Positions 34,764-45,000 of a DNA stretch of 64,000 bases are shown piece by piece (positions within the stretch are counted from its first letter, which is position 1; each line of letters begins with the position of its first letter). The stretch is from Cognataquiflexum nitidum (GTDB taxonomy: Bacteria; Bacteroidota; Bacteroidia; Cytophagales; Cyclobacteriaceae). The translations under genes were made by a program, and so were the position numbers. The notes under the pieces were generated by a model that worked only from the letters and a program-made list of their open reading frames with translations, did no database searches and was not told where the DNA came from. The stretch covers positions 1-64,000 of the forward strand of contig NZ_JAKZAM010000006.1 of the NCBI RefSeq assembly GCF_022538055.1. Direction: 5' to 3'.

Positions 34764-37391
34764 ATGAATAGAATCGTATTTCTTCTCTTCTTTCTTTTTT
34801 CCATAGGACTGCTGTCGTGTTCTTCCGAGAGGAATACCTTCACCAACAGGTTGTTTCATAATACAACGGCGCGATACAACGCCTATTATTATGCTGATAC
34901 CAAAATCAGTGAACTTGAAGCCGGTATCGCCAAAAACCACAGGGAGGATTTCAGTCAGGTACTTCCGGTATTTTATACCATTGACAGTACATTTATAGAT
35001 TCCAATAAAGAATTGCTCGGTGAAGTGAGGTCCTTTGCTTCCAAGGCTGTCGATTGGCACAGGATTTCCAAATGGGTAGGTCCAAGTTATTTCCTGATCG
35101 GAATGGCGGATTATTACGAAGCCAAATTTGACGATGCTTCCAATACATTCAAATACCTCAATGTCAACGGTAAGAAAAAAGACATCCGCCACCGGAGCCT
35201 GATCCAGCTGATGCGCTTGTTTACTGACCTCGAAAACTTTGACGATGCGGCATATGTGATTGATTTTCTTTCCAAAGAATCAGGGATCAGTTCGGAAAAC
35301 AAATTTTTGCTCTACAAAACCTTGGCCTATTATTACCACAATAGGGGTGAACTGAACGGTAAAATCGGTGCTTTGGACAAGTCACTCGGCTATACCAAAG
35401 ACAAAAAAGAAAAATCTCGGATCAATTTTATTCTCGGACAGCTTTACCAAAGGGAAGGAATCGACGCTTTGGCCTATGATTATTACATGAAATCCGTCAA
35501 GGGGAATCCCCCCTATGAGAGGGCTTTCTTTGCACAGCTGTATGCACAGCAAGTAGCCGAGCTGAATCAAACCAAAGACATAGACAAAGTCAGAAATTAC
35601 TTTGATGGACTCTACAAAGACAGCAAAAACAAAGACCTGAAAGACGTCATCCTTTTCGAAAAAGCAAATTTTGAACTCAAGCAGGGAGACATCGAAGCCG
35701 CAGAGAGCCTTTTGATCAGGGCAGCCAAAGAGGAAAGCCAAAACCCAATCCAAAAAGGCTATATCTACGAAAAACTTGCCATGGTCAATTTTGACAAAAA
35801 AAATGATTTCAGGGCAGCAAAGTTTTACCTCGACAGTGCTTTGGTCAATTTCCGCCCTACAGATCCCCTTTTTCAGAACATTACCGCCAGAAAGGAAATC
35901 TTAGACAAATACGTTTTTCATTATGATATTGTCACCAAAAATGACAGCCTTCTGTTACTTGCTGACCTGAGTTTGGAAGCCCAAACACTGATCGCGGAAA
36001 ATTTTATCAAACAGGAAGAGGAACGACTCCTCAGGGAAGCAGCCGCAAAAGATGTGCAAAAACCTTCCAGTATTTTCGACAACCTGTTGGCCTTTGGAGG
36101 CAGGGGAGGCAGTGGAGAATCTTTCTATTTTAATAATTCTGTTGCCATTCAGCAAGGTTCTATTGATTTCAACAGGAATTGGGGTAACAGGCCACTACAG
36201 GACAATTGGAGGAGAACAAGCCAAAACTTCCAGACCTCCTCTACCCGTCCTGCAGAGGTGACCACCACGTCGGATACAACTTCCGCAGGAGAAAATCCCA
36301 TATTGTCAGGAATTCCGACCACCGAAGAGCTGCTTTCAAAAATCCCAAGCAATCCCGATCAGATCAGTGAAATGAAAGTGGAATTGGAACGCTCGTACTT
36401 TGAGTTGGGTAAGATTTTGTTTTTTGACTTCAAAAATCCTGTAATCAGCATTGAAAATCTAGAAAGTCTGATCACGAAGTATCCCAATACCATCAAAAAA
36501 CCCGAGGCATATTATATCCTTTACTTGGCAAACAAAGAAACAGGAGGCAATACTGACATTTTTGCGCAGCGGCTCAACAGGGAGTTCCCGGATTCACCGT
36601 TTACCATGTCAGTCAATAATCCCGACCAGGCTTCCGGCAATGTGGCTTTCCTCGAAACTTCCCGAAACTACAAGCGGGCCTATGAATTGTATCACACAGG
36701 CCAATACGCAGATGCAAAGTCATTGATAAGGTCTACACTCGAATCTCATCCCCTGACAGCCAATACTGACAGACTGCTCCTTTTGGACATCATGGTCACC
36801 GGCAAGACAGAAGATATATCAAGGTATCAAGAGAGGCTGGAAAACTATATCCAGACCACCGAGGACGAAGGACTCGCAGAAATGGCAAGAAATATGCTTG
36901 GTGCATTTAAGGTGGATGAAGAACAAACCGAAGCGGAAGTTTCCGAAGAAAGCGAAACTGAAGTGCAGGAAGAAGCCCTCGCCGATGAAGGACCTGAAGA
37001 AGAGGAAGCAGAAGCCGAGTCACCTTACAAAAATAATCCTAACCAAACCCATATATTTGTAATCGTCTTGGGTGCTGATAAATCAGGGGAATCCAAAAAC
37101 CTCCTTGCTGATTTGGAAGGTTTTCACAATGAAAACTTCAAAGGATCAAGACTGCGGACCGGAAACATGAACCTGAGTAGGGAAAATACGATTTTCATTG
37201 TCAGTCCATTTATCTCCGCCCAAAAAGGAATCGAATACAGAGAAAAATTCATGGAAGGATTTAACAATGCATCCATGACCGATGAAGACAAAGCCAATTG
37301 TTTCCTGATTTCGATAGAAAATTTCCAAGAACTTAACAAAAGGAAAAATCTGGACGAATACCGGGATTTCTACACCAACACCTATTACTGA
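34764..37391 (+). CDS. Type IX secretion system lipoprotein PorW/SprE
   Basis: An 875-residue lipoprotein (lipobox LLSCSS, Cys about residue 19) whose start SERNTFTNRLFHNTTARYNA matches PorW/SprE proteins, required for T9SS function and gliding in Bacteroidota. Most of the protein is tetratricopeptide-like helical repeats (for example NFILGQLYQREGIDALAYDY, KGYIYEKLAMVNFDKKNDFR). There are low-complexity stretches: a Thr/Ser region near residues 490-515 and a very acidic one near 725-755 (TEAEVSEESETEVQEEALAD). The C-terminal domain (THIFVIVLGADKSGES onward) is folded. T9SS genes are usually scattered, and no other is adjacent. It is divergent from the M23 gene. Confidence 0.9.
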   Translation: MNRIVFLLFFLFSIGLLSCSSERNTFTNRLFHNTTARYNAYYYADTKISELEAGIAKNHREDFSQVLPVFYTIDSTFIDSNKELLGEVRSFASKAVDWHRISKWVGPSYFLIGMADYYEAKFDDASNTFKYLNVNGKKKDIRHRSLIQLMRLFTDLENFDDAAYVIDFLSKESGISSENKFLLYKTLAYYYHNRGELNGKIGALDKSLGYTKDKKEKSRINFILGQLYQREGIDALAYDYYMKSVKGNPPYERAFFAQLYAQQVAELNQTKDIDKVRNYFDGLYKDSKNKDLKDVILFEKANFELKQGDIEAAESLLIRAAKEESQNPIQKGYIYEKLAMVNFDKKNDFRAAKFYLDSALVNFRPTDPLFQNITARKEILDKYVFHYDIVTKNDSLLLLADLSLEAQTLIAENFIKQEEERLLREAAAKDVQKPSSIFDNLLAFGGRGGSGESFYFNNSVAIQQGSIDFNRNWGNRPLQDNWRRTSQNFQTSSTRPAEVTTTSDTTSAGENPILSGIPTTEELLSKIPSNPDQISEMKVELERSYFELGKILFFDFKNPVISIENLESLITKYPNTIKKPEAYYILYLANKETGGNTDIFAQRLNREFPDSPFTMSVNNPDQASGNVAFLETSRNYKRAYELYHTGQYADAKSLIRSTLESHPLTANTDRLLLLDIMVTGKTEDISRYQERLENYIQTTEDEGLAEMARNMLGAFKVDEEQTEAEVSEESETEVQEEALADEGPEEEEAEAESPYKNNPNQTHIFVIVLGADKSGESKNLLADLEGFHNENFKGSRLRTGNMNLSRENTIFIVSPFISAQKGIEYREKFMEGFNNASMTDEDKANCFLISIENFQELNKRKNLDEYRDFYTNTYY

Positions 37392-37397
37392 TTATGT

Positions 37398-37545
37398 TTA
37401 TCCACAATGATTCCGGTAATTTAATTACCAAATATAGAATATGGCTGGGAACCGGGATGTCCCGTTCATCCGTCTTCGGTCTTCCGTCCCATTTGTAGAA
37501 TAACAAAGGATTACCGGCAAAATAGCATATATCCACAATAATCAA
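37398..37545 (-). repeat. Dispersed intergenic repeat, copy 1
   Basis: Read on the minus strand, this contains TTGTGGATA, TTGCCGGTAA and GGGACGGAAGACCGAAGACG, in the same order as the plus-strand DNA at about 48198-48320. The element begins and ends with TTATCCACA/ATATCCACA and has an inner inverted repeat TTCCGGTAAT/ATTACCGG. It fills most of the gap between porW and the PBP gene. Confidence 0.6.
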
Positions 37546-37571
37546 TCGCAGTACCAAATACCTGAACATAG

Positions 37572-39848
37572 ATGACCCAAAAAATAATTAAATATATCTG
37601 GATGGTTTTTGCAGCGGGACTCTTGGGTTTCGTTTTGTTTGTCTGGGCAGTAAGCGGTAACTTCCTCGGACTTTTCGGAGAATTGCCCGATTTCAAAGAA
37701 CTTGAAAATCCCCAAAGTGAACTTGCCTCCGAATTGTATTCCTCGGATGGGGTATTGCTCGGCAACTATTTCAGGGAAAACAGAAGCCCCGTAAGCTACA
37801 ATGAACTGTCCACCAATCTGGTCAACGCACTCATTGCCACTGAAGACGTAAGGTTTGAGGACCACTCGGGAATCGACTTCCAGAGTATGGCCAGGGTATT
37901 GTTCAAGTCCATCATCCTGAGGCAAGGCGCAGGGGGGGGAAGCACACTCAGCCAACAGACTGCCAAAAACCTCTTCAAAACCAGAAATCTTGAATCCCAA
38001 GGGATATTGAGCAGGATTCCCGGGCTGAGGATGCTCATCATCAAAACCAAAGAATGGATCGTAGCGGCCAAGCTGGAAAAGTCATATACCAAAGAAGAAA
38101 TCCTCACCTTGTACCTCAACACTTCTGAGTTTGGCAGCAATGCCTACGGAATCAAAACCGCGGCAAAAACTTTCTTCAACAAAGAACCCATAGACCTCAA
38201 TATCCAGGAATCAGCCACATTGGTGGGACTTTTCAAAGCACCTTCCTTTTATAGCCCTGTCTTCAACCCTGACAATTCCCTGAGAAGAAGGAATACTGTG
38301 CTGGGACAGATGGAAAAGTATAATTACCTCACAGAGGCTGAATATGATTCCATTTCCCAGATTCCGATTGAGTTGGATTATCGGGTCGGCAACCAAAACC
38401 AAGGTTTGGCCACCTACTTCAGGGAAGTAATCAAAGCTGACCTGATCAAATGGACCAAGGAAAACCTCAAATCAGACGGCACTCCTTATGATTTGTTTGG
38501 TGACGGTCTGAGAATCTACACCACCATTGACAGCCGCATGCAGCGGTATGCCGAAGAATCTGTCGATGAACACATGCGCGAGTTGCAGAAGAAGTTTGAA
38601 AAGGAAATGGGTACCCGCGCACCATGGATCGACAGCAACGGAAAGGTCATCCCCGGTTTCCTAGAGACTGCCGTCAAGCGGACTGATGCTTATCGAAATT
38701 TGGAAAAAAGGTACGGTTCGGGTGCTGATTCCATCGATATCAAACTGAATGAGAAAAAGAAAATGAGGATATTCTCCTGGGAAAAAGGAGAAATCGATAC
38801 CCTGATGAGTACTATGGATTCCATGAGTCATTACAAAAAACACCTGCAGACCGGCTTTGTCTCCATGGATCCGCATACCGGACATATCAAGGCTTGGGTG
38901 GGTGGTATCAACCATAAATACTTCAAGTTTGACCATGTCAAGCAAAGCAAAAGACAGCCTGGCTCAACTTTTAAGGCCTTTGTCTATGCTGCAGCCATCG
39001 AAAACGGCTACAGCCCTTGCTACACGGTCATCGATCAACCTGTAGAAATCAATACACCGGGACAGCCTACATGGAGTCCAAACAATGCCGATGGAAAATT
39101 CTCCTACGAAAAGATGACAATCCGTCTGGCGATGGCCCAGTCCATCAACTCGGTTACGGCCTTTATGATGAAGAAACTCGGACCAAAAGTCGTCGTCGAA
39201 ACCGCCCACCGTCTTGGTATCACTTCAGACCTCGAAGAAGTCCCCGCGCTTTCTTTAGGTACTTCTGATGTATCGGTGTATGAAATGGTCGGCGCTATGG
39301 GCACTTTTGTCAACAAGGGAGAGCATATTACTCCATTCTACATTGACAGGATTGAGGACAAAAACGGCAATTTATTGCAGCAATTTACCCCTAAGAAAAA
39401 ACCTGCCATGAGCGAGGAGCATGCTTACCTGATGGTGTACATGCTTAGAGGCGGATTTGAAGAATCAAGGGGAACTTCCCAAGGAGTATCCTGGACCCTG
39501 AGAGATGAGGGGAATGAATTGGCCGGGAAAACGGGTACCACGCAAAATGCCTCAGATGGCTGGTACATCGGGATGAGCAAAGACCTTGTGTCAGGAGCTT
39601 GGGTCGGTGGGGATGATAGGGCGATCCACTTCAGAAGTTGGGTCAGTGGTCAGGGCGGTCAGACAGCGAGACCGATTTGGGTCAAGTACATGTCAAAAGT
39701 CTATGCCGATCCAACCTTAGAATATACCAAAGGCCCATTCCCAAGACCGGAAAGACCGCTGAGCATCGAGATCGATTGTGACAAATACGAATTGGAAAAC
39801 AGCCGTTTCACGGATTTTGATTACGATCAGAAGAAGAATGATTTTTAG
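37572..39848 (+). CDS. Class A penicillin-binding protein (PBP1A family)
   Basis: A 758-residue bifunctional peptidoglycan synthase. One N-terminal membrane helix (about 10-28) is followed by a GT51 glycosyltransferase domain with its catalytic Glu in IATEDVRFEDHSGID and the motif GGGSTLSQQTAKNLF. The transpeptidase domain has SxxK (PGSTFK), SxN (SIN in AQSINSVTAFM) and KTG (AGKTGTTQ). An OB-like insert lies between. Length and order match PBP1A-type enzymes. It follows porW after a 180-bp repeat-filled gap, and uvrC lies 300 bp downstream. Confidence 0.95.
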   Translation: MTQKIIKYIWMVFAAGLLGFVLFVWAVSGNFLGLFGELPDFKELENPQSELASELYSSDGVLLGNYFRENRSPVSYNELSTNLVNALIATEDVRFEDHSGIDFQSMARVLFKSIILRQGAGGGSTLSQQTAKNLFKTRNLESQGILSRIPGLRMLIIKTKEWIVAAKLEKSYTKEEILTLYLNTSEFGSNAYGIKTAAKTFFNKEPIDLNIQESATLVGLFKAPSFYSPVFNPDNSLRRRNTVLGQMEKYNYLTEAEYDSISQIPIELDYRVGNQNQGLATYFREVIKADLIKWTKENLKSDGTPYDLFGDGLRIYTTIDSRMQRYAEESVDEHMRELQKKFEKEMGTRAPWIDSNGKVIPGFLETAVKRTDAYRNLEKRYGSGADSIDIKLNEKKKMRIFSWEKGEIDTLMSTMDSMSHYKKHLQTGFVSMDPHTGHIKAWVGGINHKYFKFDHVKQSKRQPGSTFKAFVYAAAIENGYSPCYTVIDQPVEINTPGQPTWSPNNADGKFSYEKMTIRLAMAQSINSVTAFMMKKLGPKVVVETAHRLGITSDLEEVPALSLGTSDVSVYEMVGAMGTFVNKGEHITPFYIDRIEDKNGNLLQQFTPKKKPAMSEEHAYLMVYMLRGGFEESRGTSQGVSWTLRDEGNELAGKTGTTQNASDGWYIGMSKDLVSGAWVGGDDRAIHFRSWVSGQGGQTARPIWVKYMSKVYADPTLEYTKGPFPRPERPLSIEIDCDKYELENSRFTDFDYDQKKNDF

Positions 39849-40085
39849 TCCATGGTTGATAGTCCATAGTCCATGGTTGAAAGTCGACAGACCACAGTCG
39901 ACAGTCCATAGCCGCGGCAATTGAACTTCAATCCGAGTTTGATTTGGTTGGGGCTGTAAGAGGGAAGAAACATGCTGTTTTTTTCTTTTTCCAATTTCAT
40001 GCTTACTCACCTCACCATAGAATGGATAAGTTGAAAATCAGTTCATGACACTATGGACTATGGTCTGTCAACTATTGTCTCTTAG
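39849..40085. repeat. About 230-bp element with degenerate terminal inverted repeats
   Basis: The left end holds GTTGATAGTCCATAGTCC and the right end (40035-40077) CTATGGACTATGGTCTGTCA, which is close to its reverse complement. The left end also has several direct copies of AGTCCATGG/AGTCCATAG and GTCGACAG. The interior has no open reading frame of note. It could be a decayed non-autonomous element or a recombination-prone repeat cluster. Confidence 0.6.
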
Positions 40086-40112
40086 AGAAAAACCATTTCT
40101 AGAAAATAAATT

Positions 40113-40138
40113 CAGCCTTTCACAGGGCTGTTTTTTTT
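40113..40138 (+). terminator. Terminator hairpin overlapping the uvrC promoter
   Basis: A CAGCC/GGCTG stem with an 8-nt loop is followed by eight T (40131-40138). It would end transcription from the PBP side. Its last T is also the first base of the uvrC -7 box. Confidence 0.65.
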
Positions 40139-40145
40139 ATATTTG
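40138..40145 (+). promoter_or_regulatory. -7 promoter box of uvrC
   Basis: TATATTTG matches TAnnTTTG exactly and ends only 5 nt before the ATG at 40151, so the uvrC mRNA would have little or no 5' leader. Confidence 0.65.
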
Positions 40146-40150
40146 CACCC

Positions 40151-41989
40151 ATGCAGGCATCCTCCTACCTCGTTGAAGACTACCATTCCCTTCCGGATCT
40201 GCCGGGAGTGTACAAGTATTTCAATGCCGAAAATGAACTGATTTATGTAGGCAAGGCCAAGAGCCTGAAGAAAAGAGTGGCTAGCTATTTTGTCAAAACC
40301 CTCGGCATCAATTACAAAACCAAAAGGATGGTGAAGGAGATCCGAAAGATCGAAATCACCATCGTGGACACAGAGTTTGATGCCCTGCTGCTGGAAAATA
40401 ACCTGATCAAAAAGATCCAGCCCAAGTACAACATCATGCTCAAGGATGACAAGACCTATCCTTACCTCCTGCTGACCAATGAGCCTTTTCCCCGCTTATT
40501 TCCCACCCGGAGAATGATCCCCGGAAGGGGAACGTACTTCGGGCCTTTTGCCAGTGTCAAAGGGATGAACAATGTTCTCGAACTGATCCGCAGCATCTTT
40601 ACCATCCGCACCTGCCGCCTCGACCTGAGTCCGCACAAGATCAAAGAAAAGAAGTACAAGGTCTGTCTCGAGTACCATATCGGCAATTGCCTTGGGCCCT
40701 GCGAAGGACTGCAGGTGGAATCCGATTACATGAAGGAGGTCGAGCAGGCCAAGCATATCCTCAAGGGAAATCTGGGCGTGCCCAAAATCCACTTCAAAAA
40801 GAAAATGCAGGAGGCTGCGGAAAGTTTGGCTTTTGAAAGGGCACACTATTTCAAAAACAAACTCGAACTCCTCGAAAAATACCAAGCCAAGTCCATGGTC
40901 GCCAATCCCGCCATCCACGACCTCGACGTCTTTGGGATAGAGTCGGATGAGAAATCTGCCTATGTCAACTTCCTCAAAATCAAAAACGGCGCCGTCATCC
41001 TCACCAAAACCGTCGAGCTCAAAAAGAAACTGGATGAAACGGACGGAGAACTGCTTCTGACGGCCATCATCCGCCTTAGGGACCAATTCAACTCCGAGTC
41101 ACTGGAAATTATCGCCAATATTCCCCTGGAAGAGGAATTTGAAGGACTGAACTTTGCCGTCCCAAAAATCGGGGACAAAAAGAAACTCGTAGAACTCTCC
41201 CTCAAAAACGCCAAGTACTATAAAAAGGAAAAGCTTTTGGCTTCAGGTGAAGTGCAGGACAAAAAAAACCGCGTGCTCCGGCAGCTGCAATCGGACCTTT
41301 CTCTCAAGGAACTCCCGGTCACGATCGAGTGCTTTGACAACTCCAATATCCAAGGTACAAATCCCGTGGCAAGTATGGTCTGCTTTATCAACGGCAAGCC
41401 CGCCAACAAAGAATACCGACACTTCCATATCAAGACCGTCACCGGTGCCAATGACTTTGCGAGTATGAAGGAGGTCGTGGGCAGAAGGTATGAACGGATC
41501 CTCGAGGAGGCAAAACCACTTCCCAACCTGATCGTGGTTGATGGGGGAAAGGGCCAACTTTCTTCCGCCGTGGAAGCGCTGAAGGAACTCGGCATCTATG
41601 GTCAGGTACCGATCATCGGCATCGCCAAAAGGCTGGAGGAAATCTACTTTCCCGATGACAACTACCCGCTGCATATCGACAAAAAATCCGAATCCCTGCG
41701 TCTGATCCAAAAGATCCGGGACGAAGCACACCGCTTTGCGATCACCTTTCACCGTCAGGTCCGCAGCAAAAACGCCTTCAACACCAAGCTGACCGACATC
41801 GAGGGCATCGGCGAGAACACCGCCAACAAACTACTGAAGCACTTCCGCTCCTTCAAAAAAATCCAGGAAGCCGATATCGAAGCCCTTGCCGAAGTGGTCG
41901 GCAAAGACAAAGCCGAGAGGGTTTATTTGGCGGTGAGGCCGGAGGGGGGTCAGGATGAGGGGGAGTCAAGCTCCATAGGTGACAGATAG
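40151..41989 (+). CDS. uvrC: Excinuclease ABC subunit C
   Basis: A 612-residue nucleotide excision repair nuclease making the 3' and 5' incisions with UvrB. The GIY-YIG domain lies near residues 14-92 (LPGVYKYFNAENELIYVGKA). A UVR motif follows near 205-240, then a UvrC-specific RNase H-like domain (IECFDNSNIQGTNPVASMVC, LIVVDGGKGQLSSA) and C-terminal helix-hairpin-helix repeats (LTDIEGIGENTANKLLKHF). The last residues after AVRPEGG are species-specific. The start is supported by the N-terminal length. The 3' end is 76 bp from the convergent helicase gene. Confidence 0.97.
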   Translation: MQASSYLVEDYHSLPDLPGVYKYFNAENELIYVGKAKSLKKRVASYFVKTLGINYKTKRMVKEIRKIEITIVDTEFDALLLENNLIKKIQPKYNIMLKDDKTYPYLLLTNEPFPRLFPTRRMIPGRGTYFGPFASVKGMNNVLELIRSIFTIRTCRLDLSPHKIKEKKYKVCLEYHIGNCLGPCEGLQVESDYMKEVEQAKHILKGNLGVPKIHFKKKMQEAAESLAFERAHYFKNKLELLEKYQAKSMVANPAIHDLDVFGIESDEKSAYVNFLKIKNGAVILTKTVELKKKLDETDGELLLTAIIRLRDQFNSESLEIIANIPLEEEFEGLNFAVPKIGDKKKLVELSLKNAKYYKKEKLLASGEVQDKKNRVLRQLQSDLSLKELPVTIECFDNSNIQGTNPVASMVCFINGKPANKEYRHFHIKTVTGANDFASMKEVVGRRYERILEEAKPLPNLIVVDGGKGQLSSAVEALKELGIYGQVPIIGIAKRLEEIYFPDDNYPLHIDKKSESLRLIQKIRDEAHRFAITFHRQVRSKNAFNTKLTDIEGIGENTANKLLKHFRSFKKIQEADIEALAEVVGKDKAERVYLAVRPEGGQDEGESSSIGDR

Positions 41990-42065
41990 TTATTTAGTTT
42001 TCTTCGATTAACGCATCAACTTGGATTTTTAAGGAGCTAATGTGTATAGCTTAAACGATTTGGCG

Positions 42066-45000
42066 TTAGTTTTTAACTTCGATGATTTCTACAAAATTGT
42101 CAAGATCACCAATTTTTACAATGTCACCTGTGCAGTGTCCGAGTATAGATGACGCTAAAGGTGATTTTAAACTTATTTTTTGAAAGCCATCAGAAAATTC
42201 ATTCTTACCAGCAAACTCTACGATAAGTACTCTAATATCATTGCCATTATTCAAATACTTCACAGTGACTTTACTTCCTAATTTAATTTGATCAATAATG
42301 AGCTTTAACTGAGATTTTCCATTCTTTTCAATGGATTTAATTATCGAAATTTCTTTATCCACATCTAAAAAATTTGTTTCGGCAACGTAACTTTCAACCA
42401 TTCCAACATTGTCGGTAAATGCAAATGAAGTTTTTGAACGGTCAATTAGATTATGGTCATTTCTTGATTCAACACTCCTTATAAACTCAATTAGCCGTTT
42501 TGTTTCTCTTTGCGGATTTCTCCACCAATTCGTACTCCAAATTCTATGGAATACAAAACCATGGCTTTCTAAAATTTTTTGTCTATGAATGTCGTGAAGG
42601 TATGCTTCTCTACTAGAATGATATTTAGCCCCATCACATTCAATTGCAATTTTTGGTACTCCTGCAAGTTTAGGGTCATAAACAATATCAATTCGGAATT
42701 CAGAAACTTTCATTTGAGGAATTAACTTTGATTCATCTACTTCATCAATTAAACGCTGATAAACTTCTTCTTCAAAAGGTGACTCTAACTCTCCAAGACT
42801 TCTCGGATTGAAAGTGCTGTTTATGGTTGAGTTCTCGCTAAGAGCAGTTAAAATTCCTATTCTAGAATCATCATTTCCTTCGCTTATGGCTTTGCTGTAG
42901 GCTAAATATGCGTAGAAAACTGCTCGTTTGTTATTAGAACCTTCAGTTATCAGTGATTCTTTATAATTCATAAATGCTGTTTCTGGAACGGATGAACATA
43001 CATAAACTTTATACTTAGCTCTTGTGATAATTACATTTAGAAGTTTGTATCCTTTTGAATGATTAATCGGGCCAAAACGCTGTGCAAATTTGCCGTCTTT
43101 TCCTGGTCCATATGTTGTTGACAGAATAATTACATCTCGTTCATCCCCTTGAATATTTTCTAAGTTCTTGATGAACATTCCATTTTCTTCCAACTCCTGA
43201 ATTTTAGTGTTGAACGCTTCAAACTTTGAGAACTTTTGCCTCTCTAGGATTTTGCTTTTTATATGATTCCGTTGGGCAATATTAAAAGTAGCAATTCCGA
43301 CGGTTGGATATTTTCCATTTGGAAGTCGATTTAAATTATTATCAAGAATTGATAAAACCATTTCAGCTTCTGCATCATTAATGTGGTCAGAGAAGGTTCC
43401 ATTTACTTGAATATACTTTATTGGTGTATAATCAAATGTATTTGGCAGTGGTTTAAGTCTTTGATTGTAAAATGCGTAATTTGAAAAATCTATAAGGAAG
43501 GGATGTCTTGACCTGTAATGAAAATCAAGGTGTCTTTTCTCAAAATTAAGTTCTGTGCCAAAGTCTAAAAGGGATTCACAAGACAAAAGGATATTATCTT
43601 TATCCACAAAAATTTCATCTTCATCTTCAATATCGTCTTCGTCTTCAATGGTGCCGTCAAAAACTTTACTAAAATAATTTGAAGGAGGCATTTGATGTTC
43701 ATCACCTGCAATTATTTTCTGCTTTCCTTTCAATATTGCAGGCAGGTTATCTTCCAAACGAAGCTGACTAGCTTCGTCAAACATTACAATGTCAAAATAC
43801 CCATTCATCCCTTGAAATAGGTTACTTGCTACATCAGGGGAAGTAAGAATTATTGGAAAAAATGTTGTAAACAATTCTGGGTCAAATTGAACTATTTGAC
43901 GTAAAGAAAGGCGTTTGAACCGGTTGCTACTACGCTTATTATATAAATTTTCAACTGAGAGATTTGTATTTCGTAGCTCAAATTTTCTTGATGTCTGAAT
44001 TTGCCTAGAGAACCAAAATTCCCTAATAAATTTTAATTGCTCTTTCTCTAAACCACCCAAAGTTCCATTTAGCTCTATGTGATCAAAGTCATTTGTGGGC
44101 AAATCAATATTTGCTGAATTAAGGAGTAATGAATTTAAATAATTTACTAGAAAAGCCTTTCGCCAATCTTTTTTACCCTTTAATTCATTAATGATAAGTT
44201 TATTTTCAGAAGTGAGACTATTGTAAAATTGAAACCACTTGAAATCAATCAGAAATCTTTCGGTATCTTTAAAATATTTTTTTGATTCTGCTATCAAAGA
44301 ATCAATCTCTATCAAGACTTGTGTATATTTTCTAGAATTGATGGTAACATTAGAAAGATTATCAGAATTAATCTCAACTTTTAGATTGGTGACTGCTTTT
44401 AATAATTTTGGAAACCATATTTTTTGCCACCAATTTTTATTATGAATTAGATCTTTTATTCTAGTGTAATCATTTTCATATTTTTTAAATTTGTCAGAAA
44501 TTACTTTTTCAAGTTGGTATGGATTTTCTCCCTGAAATTTAGAAGTATTTATAAATGGAATAAAATTTATACTTTGAAAATCCTTAAATAAAATTTGAGC
44601 CCTCCCGACCAATTCCATAAAATCCGTCAATTCTTGAGAATTAAACTTGAATTGTGATTTATTAATTTTTATTGTGTGGTCTTCCCCAAATCCATTAAGT
44701 TCAGCTAATAGAATTCCCACAATGGCTGACCAAGACTTTTCACCTAATAACTTTTCACCTAATTTTTTATGCTTTCCATTTATCGACTCAATTAGGGTTT
44801 TTGCTTTATTGACAAGATTGTCAAGAGAATCCTTTGAATATGTGTAAGTGTAGCTTCTATAAGATGAGTTGTCAACTCTGTCTCTAACCGAATCAACGAC
44901 GGTTTTGCGATCTTTAACTATGTCTCGAATTAATACACATTGGTAGTTTAGATTCTTTTCAATGAGTGCATTATGTAAAACTTCCAAGGCTGTCCTTTTT

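Noticed and set aside
37392-37571. Replication origin with DnaA boxes
   Set aside because: One exact TTATCCACA and one near match occur, but they lie at the ends of a dispersed repeat, and no dnaA, dnaN or cluster of boxes is present.
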